Notes under the pieces: model-generated | The model's database searches: none | Seen by the model: the letters and a program-made list of their open reading frames with translations, nothing else | Told to the model about the DNA's origin: nothing | Shown here: in pieces, positions 46,693 through 56,012 of the stretch | How positions within the stretch are numbered: the stretch's first letter is position 1 | Layout of the letters: every line of letters begins with the position of its first letter | Position numbers and translations under genes: made by a program | Assembly: GCF_004402695.1 (NCBI RefSeq) | Contig: NZ_SOFL01000043.1 | Span: 48,003 to 112,002 of the forward strand | Reading direction: 5' to 3' | DNA: 64,000 bases | Source of the DNA: Cryobacterium adonitolivorans | Lineage (GTDB): Bacteria > Actinomycetota > Actinomycetes > Actinomycetales > Microbacteriaceae

Positions 46693-47602
46693 GGTCGACG
46701 GGCGCGCGCAGGGCCGTGGTGCTGCGGTCGCGGGTGGTGAGGTCGCGGTGGGTGGCGGTGGCTCGCCAGCCGTCGGCGTCGAGGAGAGCGCGGATCTCGG
46801 CGCCCTGCAGTTCGCCGTGCTCGATCACGAGCACGCCCCCGGCGCGCAGCAGTCGCAGGCCCGTCTGCGACACCAGCCGCACGATGTCCAGGCCATCCGG
46901 CCCGCCGAAGAGGGCGTGGGCCGGGTCGAATAGGCGCACCTCGGGGTCGCGGGGGATGGCGTCGGCCGGGATGTATGGCGGGTTCGACACCACCACGGAG
47001 ACGGTGCCGTTCAGCTCGGTGAAGGCGCCGGCGAGGTCGGCGAACACCAGGGTGGCGTTGTCGGCGGCCACCTCGGTGAAGTTGCGGCTGGTCCACGGGA
47101 ACGCGTCGGCCGAATTCTCGCAGGCGTAGACGCGGGCGTGCGGCACCTCGGTGGCCAGGGCCAGGGCGATGGCGCCGCTGCCGGTGCCGAGGTCCACCCC
47201 GATCGGCTCGGGATCGGCCATTGAACGCAGGGCGTCGATGGCCAGCTGGGCGACACCCTCTGTTTCGGGGCGCGGCACGAAAACGCCGGGTCCCACGTTG
47301 AGTTCGAGACCACGGAACGGCGCCCGGCCGGTGATGTGCTGCAGGGGTTCGCGCTTCTCACGGCGCTGAACGAGGGCGAGGATGGCCGCCGCATCGGTGT
47401 CGCTGAGGACGCTGCCCATGATGGCGCCGGCCTGCACCTGCCCGCGGCTCTGACCGAGCACGTGCCCGATCAACAGGTCGGCGTCGATCTCGGCGCCGTC
47501 GATTCCCGCTCCGGCCAGGGCGGCGGCGGCGAAGGCCCGCATCCGCTCGAGCGTGGTTGGAATTTCGGACAGGGAGCCGGAGTTGCTATGGGAAGGCGTC
47601 AC
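46682..47602 (-). CDS. prmC: Release factor glutamine methyltransferase
   Basis: A 306-aa SAM-dependent enzyme that methylates the Gln of the GGQ motif in release factors RF1 and RF2. The catalytic NPPY motif ([14 protein letters not shown]), the SAM motif [16 protein letters not shown], the FVPRPETE motif and the N-terminal helical bundle are all seen. GTG start. The usual partner prfA is not adjacent but lies 3.4 kb away. The extreme C-terminus (DPAN) is encoded by the palindromic repeat. Confidence 0.95.
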   Translation of the reverse strand: MTPSHSNSGSLSEIPTTLERMRAFAAAALAGAGIDGAEIDADLLIGHVLGQSRGQVQAGAIMGSVLSDTDAAAILALVQRREKREPLQHITGRAPFRGLELNVGPGVFVPRPETEGVAQLAIDALRSMADPEPIGVDLGTGSGAIALALATEVPHARVYACENSADAFPWTSRNFTEVAADNATLVFADLAGAFTELNGTVSVVVSNPPYIPADAIPRDPEVRLFDPAHALFGGPDGLDIVRLVSQTGLRLLRAGGVLVIEHGELQGAEIRALLDADGWRATATHRDLTTRDRSTTALRAPVDPAN

Positions 47603-47610
47603 AAACTGGA

Positions 47611-47616
47611 ATCTTA
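47611..47616 (-). promoter_or_regulatory. Putative -10 box of prmC
   Basis: Minus-strand TAAGAT, 8 nt before the GTG start. This gives prmC its own promoter, in keeping with its separation from prfA. Confidence 0.4.
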
Positions 47617-47669
47617 CGCAACTCTCTAGGCCTCACTGGGTATCGTCATGGCTCTAGGCTTAACGACGC

Positions 47670-47681
47670 GTGCTCGAGCAC
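47670..47681. promoter_or_regulatory. Perfect 12-bp palindrome upstream of cysK
   Basis: GTGCTCGAGCAC, about 80 bp before the cysK start. A candidate operator for cysteine-regulated transcription; no known regulator is assigned. A chance palindrome of this length is possible in GC-rich DNA. Confidence 0.25.
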
Positions 47682-47760
47682 CCGCTTTCGTTACGGCACT
47701 ACCCACCTGCGGAGCATCCGCACCAGTCGGCTCCAGGAGAGCCTCAGGAAAGGTCTACCG

Positions 47761-48699
47761 ATGTCCGCACGGATTTACTCAGACATTACCGAAACCGTCG
47801 GCGGTACCCCGCTGGTGAAGCTGAATCGCCTGCCCGGCGCCTCCAGCGCGACTGTGCTCGCCAAGCTCGAGTTCTACAATCCCTCCAGCAGTGTCAAGGA
47901 CCGCATCGGCATCGCCATCGTCGACGCCGCCGAAGCCTCGGGAGAACTCAAGCCCGGCGGCACCATCGTGGAGGGCACCAGCGGGAACACCGGCATCGCC
48001 CTGGCCATGGTCGGCGCCGCCCGCGGCTACTCGGTCATCCTGGCGATGCCGGAGACCATGAGCAAGGAGCGCAAGATCCTCCTGCGCGCCTACGGCGCCG
48101 AGCTCGTACTCACGCCCGGCTCCGAGGGCATGCGCGGCGCGGTCGAGAAGGCCAAGGAAATCGCCGCGGCCACCCCCGGTGCGATCTGGGCCCGCCAGTT
48201 CGACAACCCGGCGAACCCGGCCATCCACAAGGCCACCACCGGAGTGGAGATCTGGGACGACACCGACGGCGCCGTGGACCTGCTGGTGGCCGGTATCGGC
48301 ACCGGCGGCACCATCACCGGCGCCGGGCAGCTGCTCAAGGAGCGCAAGCCCTCCGTCCGCGTGATCGGCGTCGAGCCCAAGGACTCCCCCATCCTCAACG
48401 GCGGCGCTCCCGGCCCGCACAAGATCCAGGGCATCGGCGCCAACTTCGTGCCGACGGTTCTCGACACCCACGTCTACGACGAGGTCACCGATGTGACCCT
48501 CGCCGACTCCGTCGCCACAGCTCGTGCCCTGGCCACAGAGGAGGGCATCCTCGCCGGTATCTCTGGAGGCGCCGCGGTATGGGCAGCACTCGAACAGGCC
48601 AAGCTGCCCGAGAACGCCGGCAAGACCATCGTCGTGATCGTGCCCGGCTTCGGCGAGCGGTACATCAGCACCGTCCTGTACGAAGACCTCGTGGACTAG
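47761..48699 (+). CDS. cysK: Cysteine synthase (O-acetylserine sulfhydrylase)
   Basis: A 312-aa PLP enzyme that makes cysteine from O-acetylserine and sulfide. PLP lysine in [11 protein letters not shown], the substrate loop [11 protein letters not shown], and the phosphate loop [10 protein letters not shown] are present. ATG 47761 with AGGAAAGG upstream. It is 41 nt upstream of cysE, so the two-step pathway from serine to cysteine is encoded together. Confidence 0.97.
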   Translation: MSARIYSDITETVGGTPLVKLNRLPGASSATVLAKLEFYNPSSSVKDRIGIAIVDAAEASGELKPGGTIVEGTSGNTGIALAMVGAARGYSVILAMPETMSKERKILLRAYGAELVLTPGSEGMRGAVEKAKEIAAATPGAIWARQFDNPANPAIHKATTGVEIWDDTDGAVDLLVAGIGTGGTITGAGQLLKERKPSVRVIGVEPKDSPILNGGAPGPHKIQGIGANFVPTVLDTHVYDEVTDVTLADSVATARALATEEGILAGISGGAAVWAALEQAKLPENAGKTIVVIVPGFGERYISTVLYEDLVD

Positions 48700-48740
48700 G
48701 CACCATCCGCTGCTCGACAAACTACAGACAGGTGCCCGGC

Positions 48741-49319
48741 ATGGGAGTGTTCGCACGCGTTCGCGAGGACATCGCGATGGCGCAAAGGCACGACCCTGCC
48801 GCGCACAGCAAGGCGGAGGTTGTGCTCGCCTATAGCGGTGTGCATGCCGTGTGGGCCTATCGCGTCACGCACCGGCTGTGGCTGGCAGGCCTGCGCCTGC
48901 CGGCCCGGCTGTTGTCCCAGGTGACCAGGTTCCTCACCGGAGTGGAAATCCACCCCGGCGCCACCATTGGCCGGCGCCTGTTCATCGACCACGGCATGGG
49001 CGTCGTGATCGGCGAAACCGCCGTGGTGGGCGACGACGTGATGCTGTACCACGGGGTCACCCTCGGCGGGAAGAGCCGGCACGGGAACGTGCCGGGTGCC
49101 CGGCGCCACCCCCGACTGAACGACGGCGTGACCGTGGGCGCCGGCGCCAAGATCCTCGGCCCCATCACCCTGGGCGAGTGGAGCACCGTGGGTGCCAACG
49201 CCGTCGTCACCAGGGACGCTCCGGCCCGATCCATCCTGCTCGGCATCCCCGCTCGCGCCCAGCGCGGCACCGCCGAGGAGATCAAGGCAGCGCGCGGCCT
49301 GCTCAAATCCGGCAGCTGA
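48741..49319 (+). CDS. cysE: Serine O-acetyltransferase
   Basis: A 192-aa hexapeptide-repeat enzyme making O-acetylserine, the substrate of CysK. The C-terminal left-handed beta-helix holds GVEIHPGATIGRRLFIDHGMG (catalytic His) and GVTLGGKSRHGNVPGARRHP. Short N-terminal domain, as in the EpsC/CysE group of Gram-positives. AGGTG precedes the ATG. Cotranscribed with cysK. Confidence 0.96.
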   Translation: MGVFARVREDIAMAQRHDPAAHSKAEVVLAYSGVHAVWAYRVTHRLWLAGLRLPARLLSQVTRFLTGVEIHPGATIGRRLFIDHGMGVVIGETAVVGDDVMLYHGVTLGGKSRHGNVPGARRHPRLNDGVTVGAGAKILGPITLGEWSTVGANAVVTRDAPARSILLGIPARAQRGTAEEIKAARGLLKSGS

Positions 49320-49446
49320 ACCCGGTTCACCGAGGGTTTCTTCGAACGCGGCCGCTGGCACGGATAGTCACCCGCAGAATCTTCGACCTTGGCAATCCGG
49401 TGTAACACCGGCCGGATATCGTGAAATTGTTGGCAGAATAGTTGTC
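49320..49446 (+). promoter_or_regulatory. Gap between cysE and the 2OG-Fe oxygenase, with a small hairpin
   Basis: CCGGTG (49397-49402) and CACCGG (49406-49411) pair around a TAA loop. CAGAAT (49434-49439) lies 7 nt before the oxygenase ATG and may be its -10 box. No U-tract follows the hairpin, so an operator or processing site is as likely as a terminator. Confidence 0.35.
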
Positions 49447-50469
49447 ATGACAACCTCAGCCGCCGCCGCAGCCGCCCCGTCGCTCCCGATCCTCGACCTG
49501 TCCCGCCTCGACGCCGGACCGGAGGAGGCCGAGGCGTTCCGGGCCCAGTTGCGCGAGGCAACCCACGAGTACGGGTTCTTCTACCTCACCGGGCATGGCG
49601 TGCCGGCCGACCTCATCGAGCGGGTGATAACCACCTCGCGGGCCTTCTTTAACCTGCCCGAGGACGACAAGATGGCCATCGAGAACCTGCAGAGCCCGCA
49701 CTTCCGCGGCTACACCCGCGTGGGCGGCGAACTCACCCAGGGCAAGGTGGACTGGCGCGAGCAGATCGACATCGGACCGGAACGCCCCGCCCTGCAGCTC
49801 ACCCCGGAGAGCGCGGACTACCTCCGGCTGGAGGGCCCCAACCAGTGGCCGGTGAACCTGCCCGCCCTTGAAGAGGTCATGACCTCCTGGCGCGAAGAGC
49901 TCAACGCCGTCGCACTGCGCCTGATGCAGGCGTGGGCCCTGTCACTCGGCGCCGACGAGCACGTCTTCGATGCGGCGTTCGCCCAGAAGCCGTCGACGCT
50001 GATCAAGATCGTGCGCTACCCGGGCAAGTCAGACCCCACCCCCAAGCAGGGCGTCGGCGCCCACAAGGACTCCGGCGTGCTCACGCTGTTGTTCGTCGAG
50101 CCGGGCAAGGGAGGGCTGCAGGTGGAGAAGGACGGCGAGTGGATCGACGCTCCCCCGCTCGACGGCGCCTTCGTGGTGAACATCGGCGAACTGCTCGAAG
50201 TGGCGACGGATGGCTACCTCAAGGCGACGGTGCACAGGGTGATCTCCCCCCTGATCGGCACCGACCGGATCTCGATCCCGTTCTTCTACAGCCCGGCGCT
50301 GGACGCCACCATCCCGGTGCTCACGCTGCCGGAGGAGTTGCACGCCCCCGGCATCACCGTCGACCCGGAGAACCCGATCTTCACCACCTACGGCGAGAAC
50401 TCGTTGAAGAGCCGCATGCGCGCCCACCCGGACGTCGCGGCCATCCACCACGCCGACCTGCTCACGTAG
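49447..50469 (+). CDS. 2-oxoglutarate/Fe(II)-dependent oxygenase, isopenicillin N synthase-like
   Basis: A 340-aa member of the IPNS-like oxygenase family. The iron facial triad is visible (His and Asp in GAHKDSGVLTLL, distal His in ATVHRV) with the Arg-x-Ser 2-oxoglutarate/substrate motif (RISIPFF). N-terminal DIOX_N domain with GFFYLTGHGVP. Such enzymes hydroxylate or desaturate small molecules; the substrate is unknown. It follows cysK-cysE in the same direction and converges with a GNAT gene. Its family includes enzymes acting on thiol peptides, but nothing here proves a link. Confidence 0.9.
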   Translation: MTTSAAAAAAPSLPILDLSRLDAGPEEAEAFRAQLREATHEYGFFYLTGHGVPADLIERVITTSRAFFNLPEDDKMAIENLQSPHFRGYTRVGGELTQGKVDWREQIDIGPERPALQLTPESADYLRLEGPNQWPVNLPALEEVMTSWREELNAVALRLMQAWALSLGADEHVFDAAFAQKPSTLIKIVRYPGKSDPTPKQGVGAHKDSGVLTLLFVEPGKGGLQVEKDGEWIDAPPLDGAFVVNIGELLEVATDGYLKATVHRVISPLIGTDRISIPFFYSPALDATIPVLTLPEELHAPGITVDPENPIFTTYGENSLKSRMRAHPDVAAIHHADLLT

Positions 50470-50476
50470 ACGGCGG

Positions 50477-50959
50477 TCAGCGCAGCTCCTTCGCGAACCA
50501 ATGCTCCGCATACGGTTCGGTGTTGAATGGGGCGACCTCCAGGTAGCCACACCGGGCGTACAGGCGGCGCGCTTCCACGAGATCGCTGCGCACGGTGAGC
50601 CGCAGCCGGGTGATTCCGGCGCGCGCGGCGAGCACATCCAGATGGGCCAGCAAGCCGGCGCCGGCGCCGATCCCCCGCGCCGCACTGGCCACGTAGACGC
50701 GGGTCAACTCGCCGACTCCACCGCCGACGAAACGCACCCCGCCACAGGCGACCGGTTCGCCATCCAGCATTCCGAGCACAAGCACACCGGTGTCACCCTG
50801 CAGGTCGCCGCTGGGTTCATCCGCCACGGCCGAGTCGGTCTCGCCCGGCAACGGGGCACGGCCCCAATACCGGCCGACGATGTCGTCGTAGTAGGCCCAC
50901 AGCGTGGCAGCGGCAGCGGGCGAGCCCGGGTCGGTGGTGACGAAGGTGAGGCCGGGCAT
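50477..50959 (-). CDS. GNAT family acetyltransferase
   Basis: A 160-aa GNAT protein. The acetyl-CoA binding motif A is seen as VYVASAARGIGAGAGLLAHL (R/Q-x-x-G-x-G/A), and the C-terminal motif B region as EARRLYARCGYLEV. The substrate is unknown. ATG 50959 lies 7 nt after a TAGGCT hexamer, next to the prfA terminator, so it is transcribed independently of prfA. Confidence 0.9.
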   Translation of the reverse strand: MPGLTFVTTDPGSPAAAATLWAYYDDIVGRYWGRAPLPGETDSAVADEPSGDLQGDTGVLVLGMLDGEPVACGGVRFVGGGVGELTRVYVASAARGIGAGAGLLAHLDVLAARAGITRLRLTVRSDLVEARRLYARCGYLEVAPFNTEPYAEHWFAKELR

Positions 50960-50966
50960 GACGCTC

Positions 50967-50972
50967 AGCCTA
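50967..50972 (-). promoter_or_regulatory. Putative -10 box of the GNAT gene
   Basis: Minus-strand TAGGCT, 7 nt before the ATG and 12 bp from the prfA terminator. Confidence 0.45.
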
Positions 50973-50983
50973 GTTGGACGAGA

Positions 50984-51015
50984 AAGGGCGCCCCGGCCGA
51001 AGCCGGGGCGCCCTT
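50984..51015 (-). terminator. Strong intrinsic terminator after prfA
   Basis: A perfect 14-bp stem (AAGGGCGCCCCGGC) closed by a UUCG tetraloop on the minus strand and followed by TTTCTCG. It lies 27 nt after the prfA stop and should end the rho-prfA transcript. Confidence 0.9.
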
Positions 51016-51042
51016 GTCTGGTTCAGAACACGGTGCTCAAAG

Positions 51043-52122
51043 CTAGTCGTGGTCACCGATCTCAGCGAGGCGGGTGGCCTCGTCGGCGGTGATGCACGAG
51101 TCAATCACAGCATCCAGGGCGCCGTTCATCACGGTGTCCAGGTTGTATGCCTTGTACCCGGTGCGGTGGTCCGCGATGCGGTTCTCCGGGAAGTTGTACG
51201 TGCGGATGCGCTCCGACCGGTCCATGGTGCGGATCTGGCCCTTACGCACCAACGAGGCGGCCTCGTCGATCTCTTCCTGCTGCCGGGCGAGGACGCGGGC
51301 GCGCAGCACGCGCATACCCGCTTCCTTGTTCTGCAGCTGGCTCTTCTCGTTCTGCATGGCCACCACGATCCCGGTGGGAAGGTGGGTGATCCGTACGGCG
51401 GAGTCGGTGGTGTTCACCGACTGGCCGCCGGGTCCGCTGGAGCGATAGACGTCGATCTTGAGGTCGTTCGGGTGCAGTTCGACCTCTTCGGGCTCATCAA
51501 CCTCGGGGAAGACGAGAACGCCCGCCGCCGAGGTGTGGATGCGTCCCTGCGACTCGGTGGCCGGCACCCGCTGAACACGGTGCACGCCACCCTCGTACTT
51601 GAGGTGCGCCCAGACGCCCTCGGCGGGGTCAGCCGAGTTGCCCTTGATGGCCAACTGGATGTCCTTGATTCCGCCGAGGTCGCTCGTGGTCTGCTCGATG
51701 ATCTCGGTTTTCCAGCGCTTGGACTCTGCGTAGTGCAGGTACATGCGCAGGAGATCGGCGGCGAACAGTGCGGATTCCGCACCGCCCTCCCCCATCTTGA
51801 TCTCCATGATCACGTCACGGGCGTCCAGCGGGTCGCGCGGGATCAGCAGGCGGCGCAGCTTTTCGGCTGCGTCCTCCAGCTGGTCGGTGAGACCGGGAAT
51901 CTCGTCGGCGAACGAGTCATCCTCGTCGGCGAGCTCACGAGCGGCGTCGAGATTGTCGCCAATCTCTTTCCACTCGTTCCATGCCGCGATAATGCGGCTG
52001 AGCTCGGCGTAACGACGGTTGACTTTCTTGGAACGGGCCGGATTCGCGTGCAACTCCGGGTCCGCCAGCTGGGACTGCAGCTCGTCGTGCTCAGCCTGCA
52101 GAGTCAGGACAGACTCGAACAT
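51043..52122 (-). CDS. prfA: Peptide chain release factor 1
   Basis: A 359-aa RF1, which reads UAA and UAG stops. The GGQ motif lies in [20 protein letters not shown]; PxT-type discriminator motif region and family N-terminus ([19 protein letters not shown]) are present. It starts one base inside the rho stop (TGATG), so rho and prfA are translationally coupled. Its methylase prmC is encoded 3.4 kb away. Confidence 0.97.
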   Translation of the reverse strand: MFESVLTLQAEHDELQSQLADPELHANPARSKKVNRRYAELSRIIAAWNEWKEIGDNLDAARELADEDDSFADEIPGLTDQLEDAAEKLRRLLIPRDPLDARDVIMEIKMGEGGAESALFAADLLRMYLHYAESKRWKTEIIEQTTSDLGGIKDIQLAIKGNSADPAEGVWAHLKYEGGVHRVQRVPATESQGRIHTSAAGVLVFPEVDEPEEVELHPNDLKIDVYRSSGPGGQSVNTTDSAVRITHLPTGIVVAMQNEKSQLQNKEAGMRVLRARVLARQQEEIDEAASLVRKGQIRTMDRSERIRTYNFPENRIADHRTGYKAYNLDTVMNGALDAVIDSCITADEATRLAEIGDHD

Positions 52123-54761
52123 CAGTGATCCTTGTCTGACCCGTTCGGGGTCGGCATCGACTTCTGAACCTGCATCAGGAACTCGACGTTGGACGAGGTC
52201 TCCTTGAGCCGGCCCAGGATGACCTCGAGCGCCTGCTGCTGCTCGAGCCCGGCCAGCGCGCGGCGCAGCTTCCAGGTGATCTTGACCTCATCGGCGCTCA
52301 TCAGCATTTCTTCGCGGCGCGTGCCGGATGCGTTGACGTCGACGGCCGGGAAGATCCGCTTGTCGGCCAGGTGGCGCGACAGGCGCAGCTCCATGTTGCC
52401 GGTGCCCTTGAACTCCTCGAAGATGACCTCGTCCATCTTGGACCCGGTCTCCACCAGCGCGGAGGCGAGGATGGTGAGCGAGCCGCCGTTCTCGATGTTG
52501 CGGGCAGCACCGAAGAACCGCTTGGGCGGGTACAGCGCGGATGCGTCGACGCCACCGGAGAGGATCCGGCCGCTCGGCGGGGCCGTCAGGTTGTAGGCGC
52601 GGCCGAGGCGGGTGATGGAGTCGAGCAGCACGACGACGTCGTGGCCGAGCTCCACGAGACGCTTGGCGCGCTCGATGGCGAGTTCGGCGACGGTGGTGTG
52701 GTCTTCGGCGGGACGGTCGAAGGTTGAGGCGATGACCTCACCCTTCACCGTGCGCTGCATGTCGGTGACCTCCTCGGGACGCTCGTCGACCAGGACGACC
52801 ATGAGGTGGACCTCGGGGTTGTTGGTGGCGATGGCGTTGGCGATCTGCTGCATGACGATGGTCTTGCCGGCCTTGGGCGGCGCGACGATCAGGCCGCGCT
52901 GGCCCTTGCCGATCGGGGCGACAAGGTCGATGATGCGCTGGGTCAGCTTGCCCGGCTCGGTCTCGAGGCGCAGACGCTCCTGCGGGTAGAGCGGGGTCAG
53001 CTTCTGGAACTCGACGCGGGTGGCGGCTTCCTCAACGGTCAGGCCGTTGATGGAGTCGACCTTGACGATCGCGTTGTACTTCTGGCGGCCGCTCTGGTCA
53101 CCCTCGTGCGGCTGACGGATCGAGCCGACGACGGCGTCACCCTTGCGCAGGTTGTACTTCTTGACCTGGCCGAGCGAGACGTAGACGTCGCTGGCACCGG
53201 GCAGGTAGCCGGAGGTGCGCACGAAGGCGTAGTTGTCGAGCACGTCGAGGATACCGGCAACCGGGATGAGCACGTCATCGTCGGTCAGCTCGGGCTCGAA
53301 GTCGTCGTTGGCGGTGGCGCCGCGACGCTTGCGGTCACGAAAACGGCTGCGGTTGTTGCGGCCGTTCAGTTCGTCCTCTGGGCCGGAGCTGCGGTCCAGG
53401 CCCTGGTTGCGGTCCTGGCCCTGGCGCTCCTGCTGGGCGCGGTCGCTCTGCTGGCGGTCCTGCTGCTGGCGGTCCTGGCCGCGGTTGCCGGCCTGGCGCT
53501 GGTTCTGCTGGCGGTCGTCACCACGCTCGGCGCCACGGTCATCCGAGGCCTGCGGGGCACGGTCGCCCTGAGCACGGTCGCCCTGCTGGTTGCGGTCGCC
53601 GCCGCGGCTGCGGTTGCGGCTGCGACCCTGGCGGGGCTGCTCGGCCTGCTCGTCGGACTGCTCGGTGGTGCTGGTGTCGGCCTGCTCAGTCGTTTCGGCC
53701 TGCTCGGCCGGTTCAACCTGCTCGGTCGGTTCAACCTGCTTGGTCTGCTCGGCCTGCTCGGTCGGCTCGGCCTGCTCGGCGCGTGCACCGCGCTGGTTGC
53801 GCTGGCGTCCGCCGCGCTCGGCGCGCTCGGCGCGAACGACGCCCTCCGGACGCTGGATGCGGGACTCGGTGCTCTCGGTGGTGTCAGCAGAGTCGGTCTC
53901 GGCCGGTGCGGCTTCGATCGTCTCGGGAGCCTCAAAGCCGTCTTCGGCGTTCTGGGCGTCGATCATGCTGCGCGCGTCAAAGGCGTTGCGGGCGGTGGTG
54001 GCGTTGTTGTTGTTGTTGTTGCGGTTGTTGCCGCCGTTGCGTCCACCGTTGCGTCCGTCGTTGCGCGACTCATTGCGGTTCTCGTTGCGGTTCTCGCTAC
54101 GACCGTTGCCGCGACGGTTGCGGCCGGCACCAGCCTGGGTCTCGGCGGCGGGCTCTGCGGCGGGCGCGGGCGCCTCGGCGACCGGAGCAGCGGCCTCGGC
54201 GGCGTTCGCCTTGGCGACGGCCTCGGAGATAGCGGCCTCGGTGATCGTGGCGGTGCTGGCGCGCTTCCGGGCCTGGCGAACCGGCTTCTCCACGACGGGT
54301 GCGTCGGCAACGATGTTGTCGGTGGCACCGGCGTAGGTGGCGGGAGCCGTGGTCTTGCGGGTCTTCGCGGTCTCCGGGACGATCAGGCCGAGGCCCAGGT
54401 CACCGTCGGCGTTGACATGTGCGACGGCGGGTGCCGACGCGCTGGTGCTCACCCGGCGGGAGACCCGCTTCTTGGGTGCGGCCTCGGTTGGCGCGTCGGC
54501 GACGACAGCGACGGCCTCTACGGGTGCGGCCTGCGCCGGTGCGTCAGTGACGGCGGCGTCGATGACGGCGGCGTCAGCGGATGCAGCCGACTCGGTCGTG
54601 TTGGACTGGTTCGCGGTGATTGCGTCCACGAGCTCTCCTTTACGAAGTTTGGATGCGCCCTGGATACCCAGTTCGCCCGCCAGAGCCTGAAGCTCGGCGA
54701 CGCGAAGGGTGGTCAGGCGTGAGATGTCCACGCCGTTGGCATGGAGGTTGACGTTGGTCAC
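52122..54761 (-). CDS. rho: Transcription termination factor Rho with long low-complexity insert
   Basis: An 879-aa Rho, against 419 in E. coli. Rho_N ([16 protein letters not shown]) is at the N-terminus, then about 330 residues of low complexity: Ala/Val-rich, an Asn/Arg/Gly tract (about 237-260) with poly-Asn, a Glu/Gln repeat block (about 324-374), and a Gln/Arg/Asp block (about 414-454). Then come the RNA-binding domain and the ATPase with Walker [13 protein letters not shown] near 630 and Walker [14 protein letters not shown] 54761 is chosen because GGAAGG lies 8 nt upstream; the longer frame to 55007 is an unlikely extension. Actinobacterial Rho proteins often carry such inserts. Confidence 0.95.
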   Translation of the reverse strand: MTNVNLHANGVDISRLTTLRVAELQALAGELGIQGASKLRKGELVDAITANQSNTTESAASADAAVIDAAVTDAPAQAAPVEAVAVVADAPTEAAPKKRVSRRVSTSASAPAVAHVNADGDLGLGLIVPETAKTRKTTAPATYAGATDNIVADAPVVEKPVRQARKRASTATITEAAISEAVAKANAAEAAAPVAEAPAPAAEPAAETQAGAGRNRRGNGRSENRNENRNESRNDGRNGGRNGGNNRNNNNNNATTARNAFDARSMIDAQNAEDGFEAPETIEAAPAETDSADTTESTESRIQRPEGVVRAERAERGGRQRNQRGARAEQAEPTEQAEQTKQVEPTEQVEPAEQAETTEQADTSTTEQSDEQAEQPRQGRSRNRSRGGDRNQQGDRAQGDRAPQASDDRGAERGDDRQQNQRQAGNRGQDRQQQDRQQSDRAQQERQGQDRNQGLDRSSGPEDELNGRNNRSRFRDRKRRGATANDDFEPELTDDDVLIPVAGILDVLDNYAFVRTSGYLPGASDVYVSLGQVKKYNLRKGDAVVGSIRQPHEGDQSGRQKYNAIVKVDSINGLTVEEAATRVEFQKLTPLYPQERLRLETEPGKLTQRIIDLVAPIGKGQRGLIVAPPKAGKTIVMQQIANAIATNNPEVHLMVVLVDERPEEVTDMQRTVKGEVIASTFDRPAEDHTTVAELAIERAKRLVELGHDVVVLLDSITRLGRAYNLTAPPSGRILSGGVDASALYPPKRFFGAARNIENGGSLTILASALVETGSKMDEVIFEEFKGTGNMELRLSRHLADKRIFPAVDVNASGTRREEMLMSADEVKITWKLRRALAGLEQQQALEVILGRLKETSSNVEFLMQVQKSMPTPNGSDKDH

Positions 54762-55009
54762 GAAGTTTTGTCCTTCCCTCTGGCTCTTACGAATTGGCCA
54801 GAGAAGATGTTGCAGCGCCGGTGGGCTGCGGGTGATCCAGTCCCACGCAATGGCGGATTGGAATGAACACACACAGCCACGCACGAAAACGCGATAGCAG
54901 TGAGTTACAGGGAATACACCAGAGAACAGATCCGCGGAGGCGGTTTCTATCGGGTGCGCAACCACTCTAGCAGGTTCGGTCGGTAACTCTTGTTCGCCGA
55001 CACGCAAGA
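54762..55009 (-). promoter_or_regulatory. rho leader region without a recognisable gene
   Basis: About 250 bp between the thrB terminator and rho. The minus strand carries TAGAGT near 54967 as a possible -10 box, and a transcribed leader of about 200 nt rich in pyrimidines. Rho genes are often autoregulated by Rho-dependent termination in such leaders. An ORF of the rho frame extends through it, but without codon bias or conserved sequence. No RNA gene recognised. Confidence 0.4.
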
Positions 55010-55042
55010 AGAGCCCCTTCCCGAACGTCGGGAAGGGGCTCT
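55010..55042 (-). terminator. Intrinsic terminator after thrB
   Basis: A perfect 15-bp stem (AGAGCCCCTTCCCGA) with a 3-nt loop, followed on the minus strand by TCTTG. It lies 16 nt after the thrB stop and ends the threonine operon before rho. Confidence 0.88.
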
Positions 55043-55058
55043 GGTCTCAGCTCGAAAG

Positions 55059-56012
55059 CTAGGCGTCGGTGCGAATGACCGTGGCACCCTTGAAATCGAC
55101 GGCCAGCATCAGTGTCTGCCAGGGCGTCTCACTCGTCTCGGTCACCAGGTCGGCGGCCACCAGGCGTTGCCCGGGATCGCTGGCCAGGACCAGGATCGAC
55201 GGGCCGGCGCCGGAGACGACAGCCGCAAAGCCGTGCGCGCGCAGCAGGGTGATCAGGCGATTGGTCTCCGGCATGGCCGCTGCCCGGTAGCTCTGGTGAA
55301 GCTTGTCCTCGGTGGCGGCGAGCAATAGTTCCGGGCTCTGGATGAGAGCGGCGATCAGCAGTGCGGAACGCGAGAGGTTGAAGACGGCATCCTCGTGCGG
55401 CACCGACTCCGGCTGCAGGCTGCGGGCCAACGCGGTGGACATGGCGTGCACTGGCACGAAGACCATCGGCGACACGCCGCGGTGCACCATCAGCTTCTTG
55501 TGCTTCGGGCCCTCCGGCGTCATCCAGGCGATGGTCAGGCCGCCGAACAGGGCGGGCGCCACGTTGTCCGGGTGCCCCTCCATCTCGGTGGCGAGCACCA
55601 GCAGCGCGTCGGAGTCGATCTCCACGATGCCCTCGAGCAGGCCCTTGGCGGCCATGATCCCTGAGACGATGGCGGCACCGGATGACCCCATCCCGCGGCC
55701 GTGCGGGATCACGTTCTCGGCGACCAGCTTGAGTCCCGGCAGTGGAATCCCGTAGGCGGCGAAGGTGTGCGCGATGGCGCGCACGACGAGGTTGGTCTCG
55801 TCGGTGGGCACCTCTCCGGCGCCGACGCCGTGCACCTCGACGAACACGCCGGACTCGTCGGTCACCTCAACCTGCAGGTGGTCGTAGTGAGCCAGGGCCA
55901 GGCCGAGGGTGTCGAAGCCGGGGCCGAGGTTCGCGGTGGTGGCCGGAACCTTCACGACGACCGAACGGCCCGCCAGCGCATTGCGTCCCACGACGGGGAG
56001 CGCCGTGGTCAT
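55059..56012 (-). CDS. thrB: Homoserine kinase
   Basis: A 317-aa GHMP kinase phosphorylating homoserine for threonine synthesis. The N-terminal VPATTANLGPGFDTLGLAL, the phosphate-binding PHGRGMGSSGAAI and the C-terminal GAGPSI blocks are all present. ATG 56012 overlaps the thrC stop (ATGA). The last gene of the lysA-hom-thrC-thrB operon. Confidence 0.97.
   Translation of the reverse strand: MTTALPVVGRNALAGRSVVVKVPATTANLGPGFDTLGLALAHYDHLQVEVTDESGVFVEVHGVGAGEVPTDETNLVVRAIAHTFAAYGIPLPGLKLVAENVIPHGRGMGSSGAAIVSGIMAAKGLLEGIVEIDSDALLVLATEMEGHPDNVAPALFGGLTIAWMTPEGPKHKKLMVHRGVSPMVFVPVHAMSTALARSLQPESVPHEDAVFNLSRSALLIAALIQSPELLLAATEDKLHQSYRAAAMPETNRLITLLRAHGFAAVVSGAGPSILVLASDPGQRLVAADLVTETSETPWQTLMLAVDFKGATVIRTDA

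Noticed and set aside
52806..54722. 638-aa plus-strand ORF opposite rho, rich in Leu, Val and Ala
   Set aside because: It is the antisense shadow of the low-complexity Rho insert in GC-rich DNA. The hydrophobic look comes from complementing Glu/Gln codons; it has no start signal, and rho is certain on the other strand.
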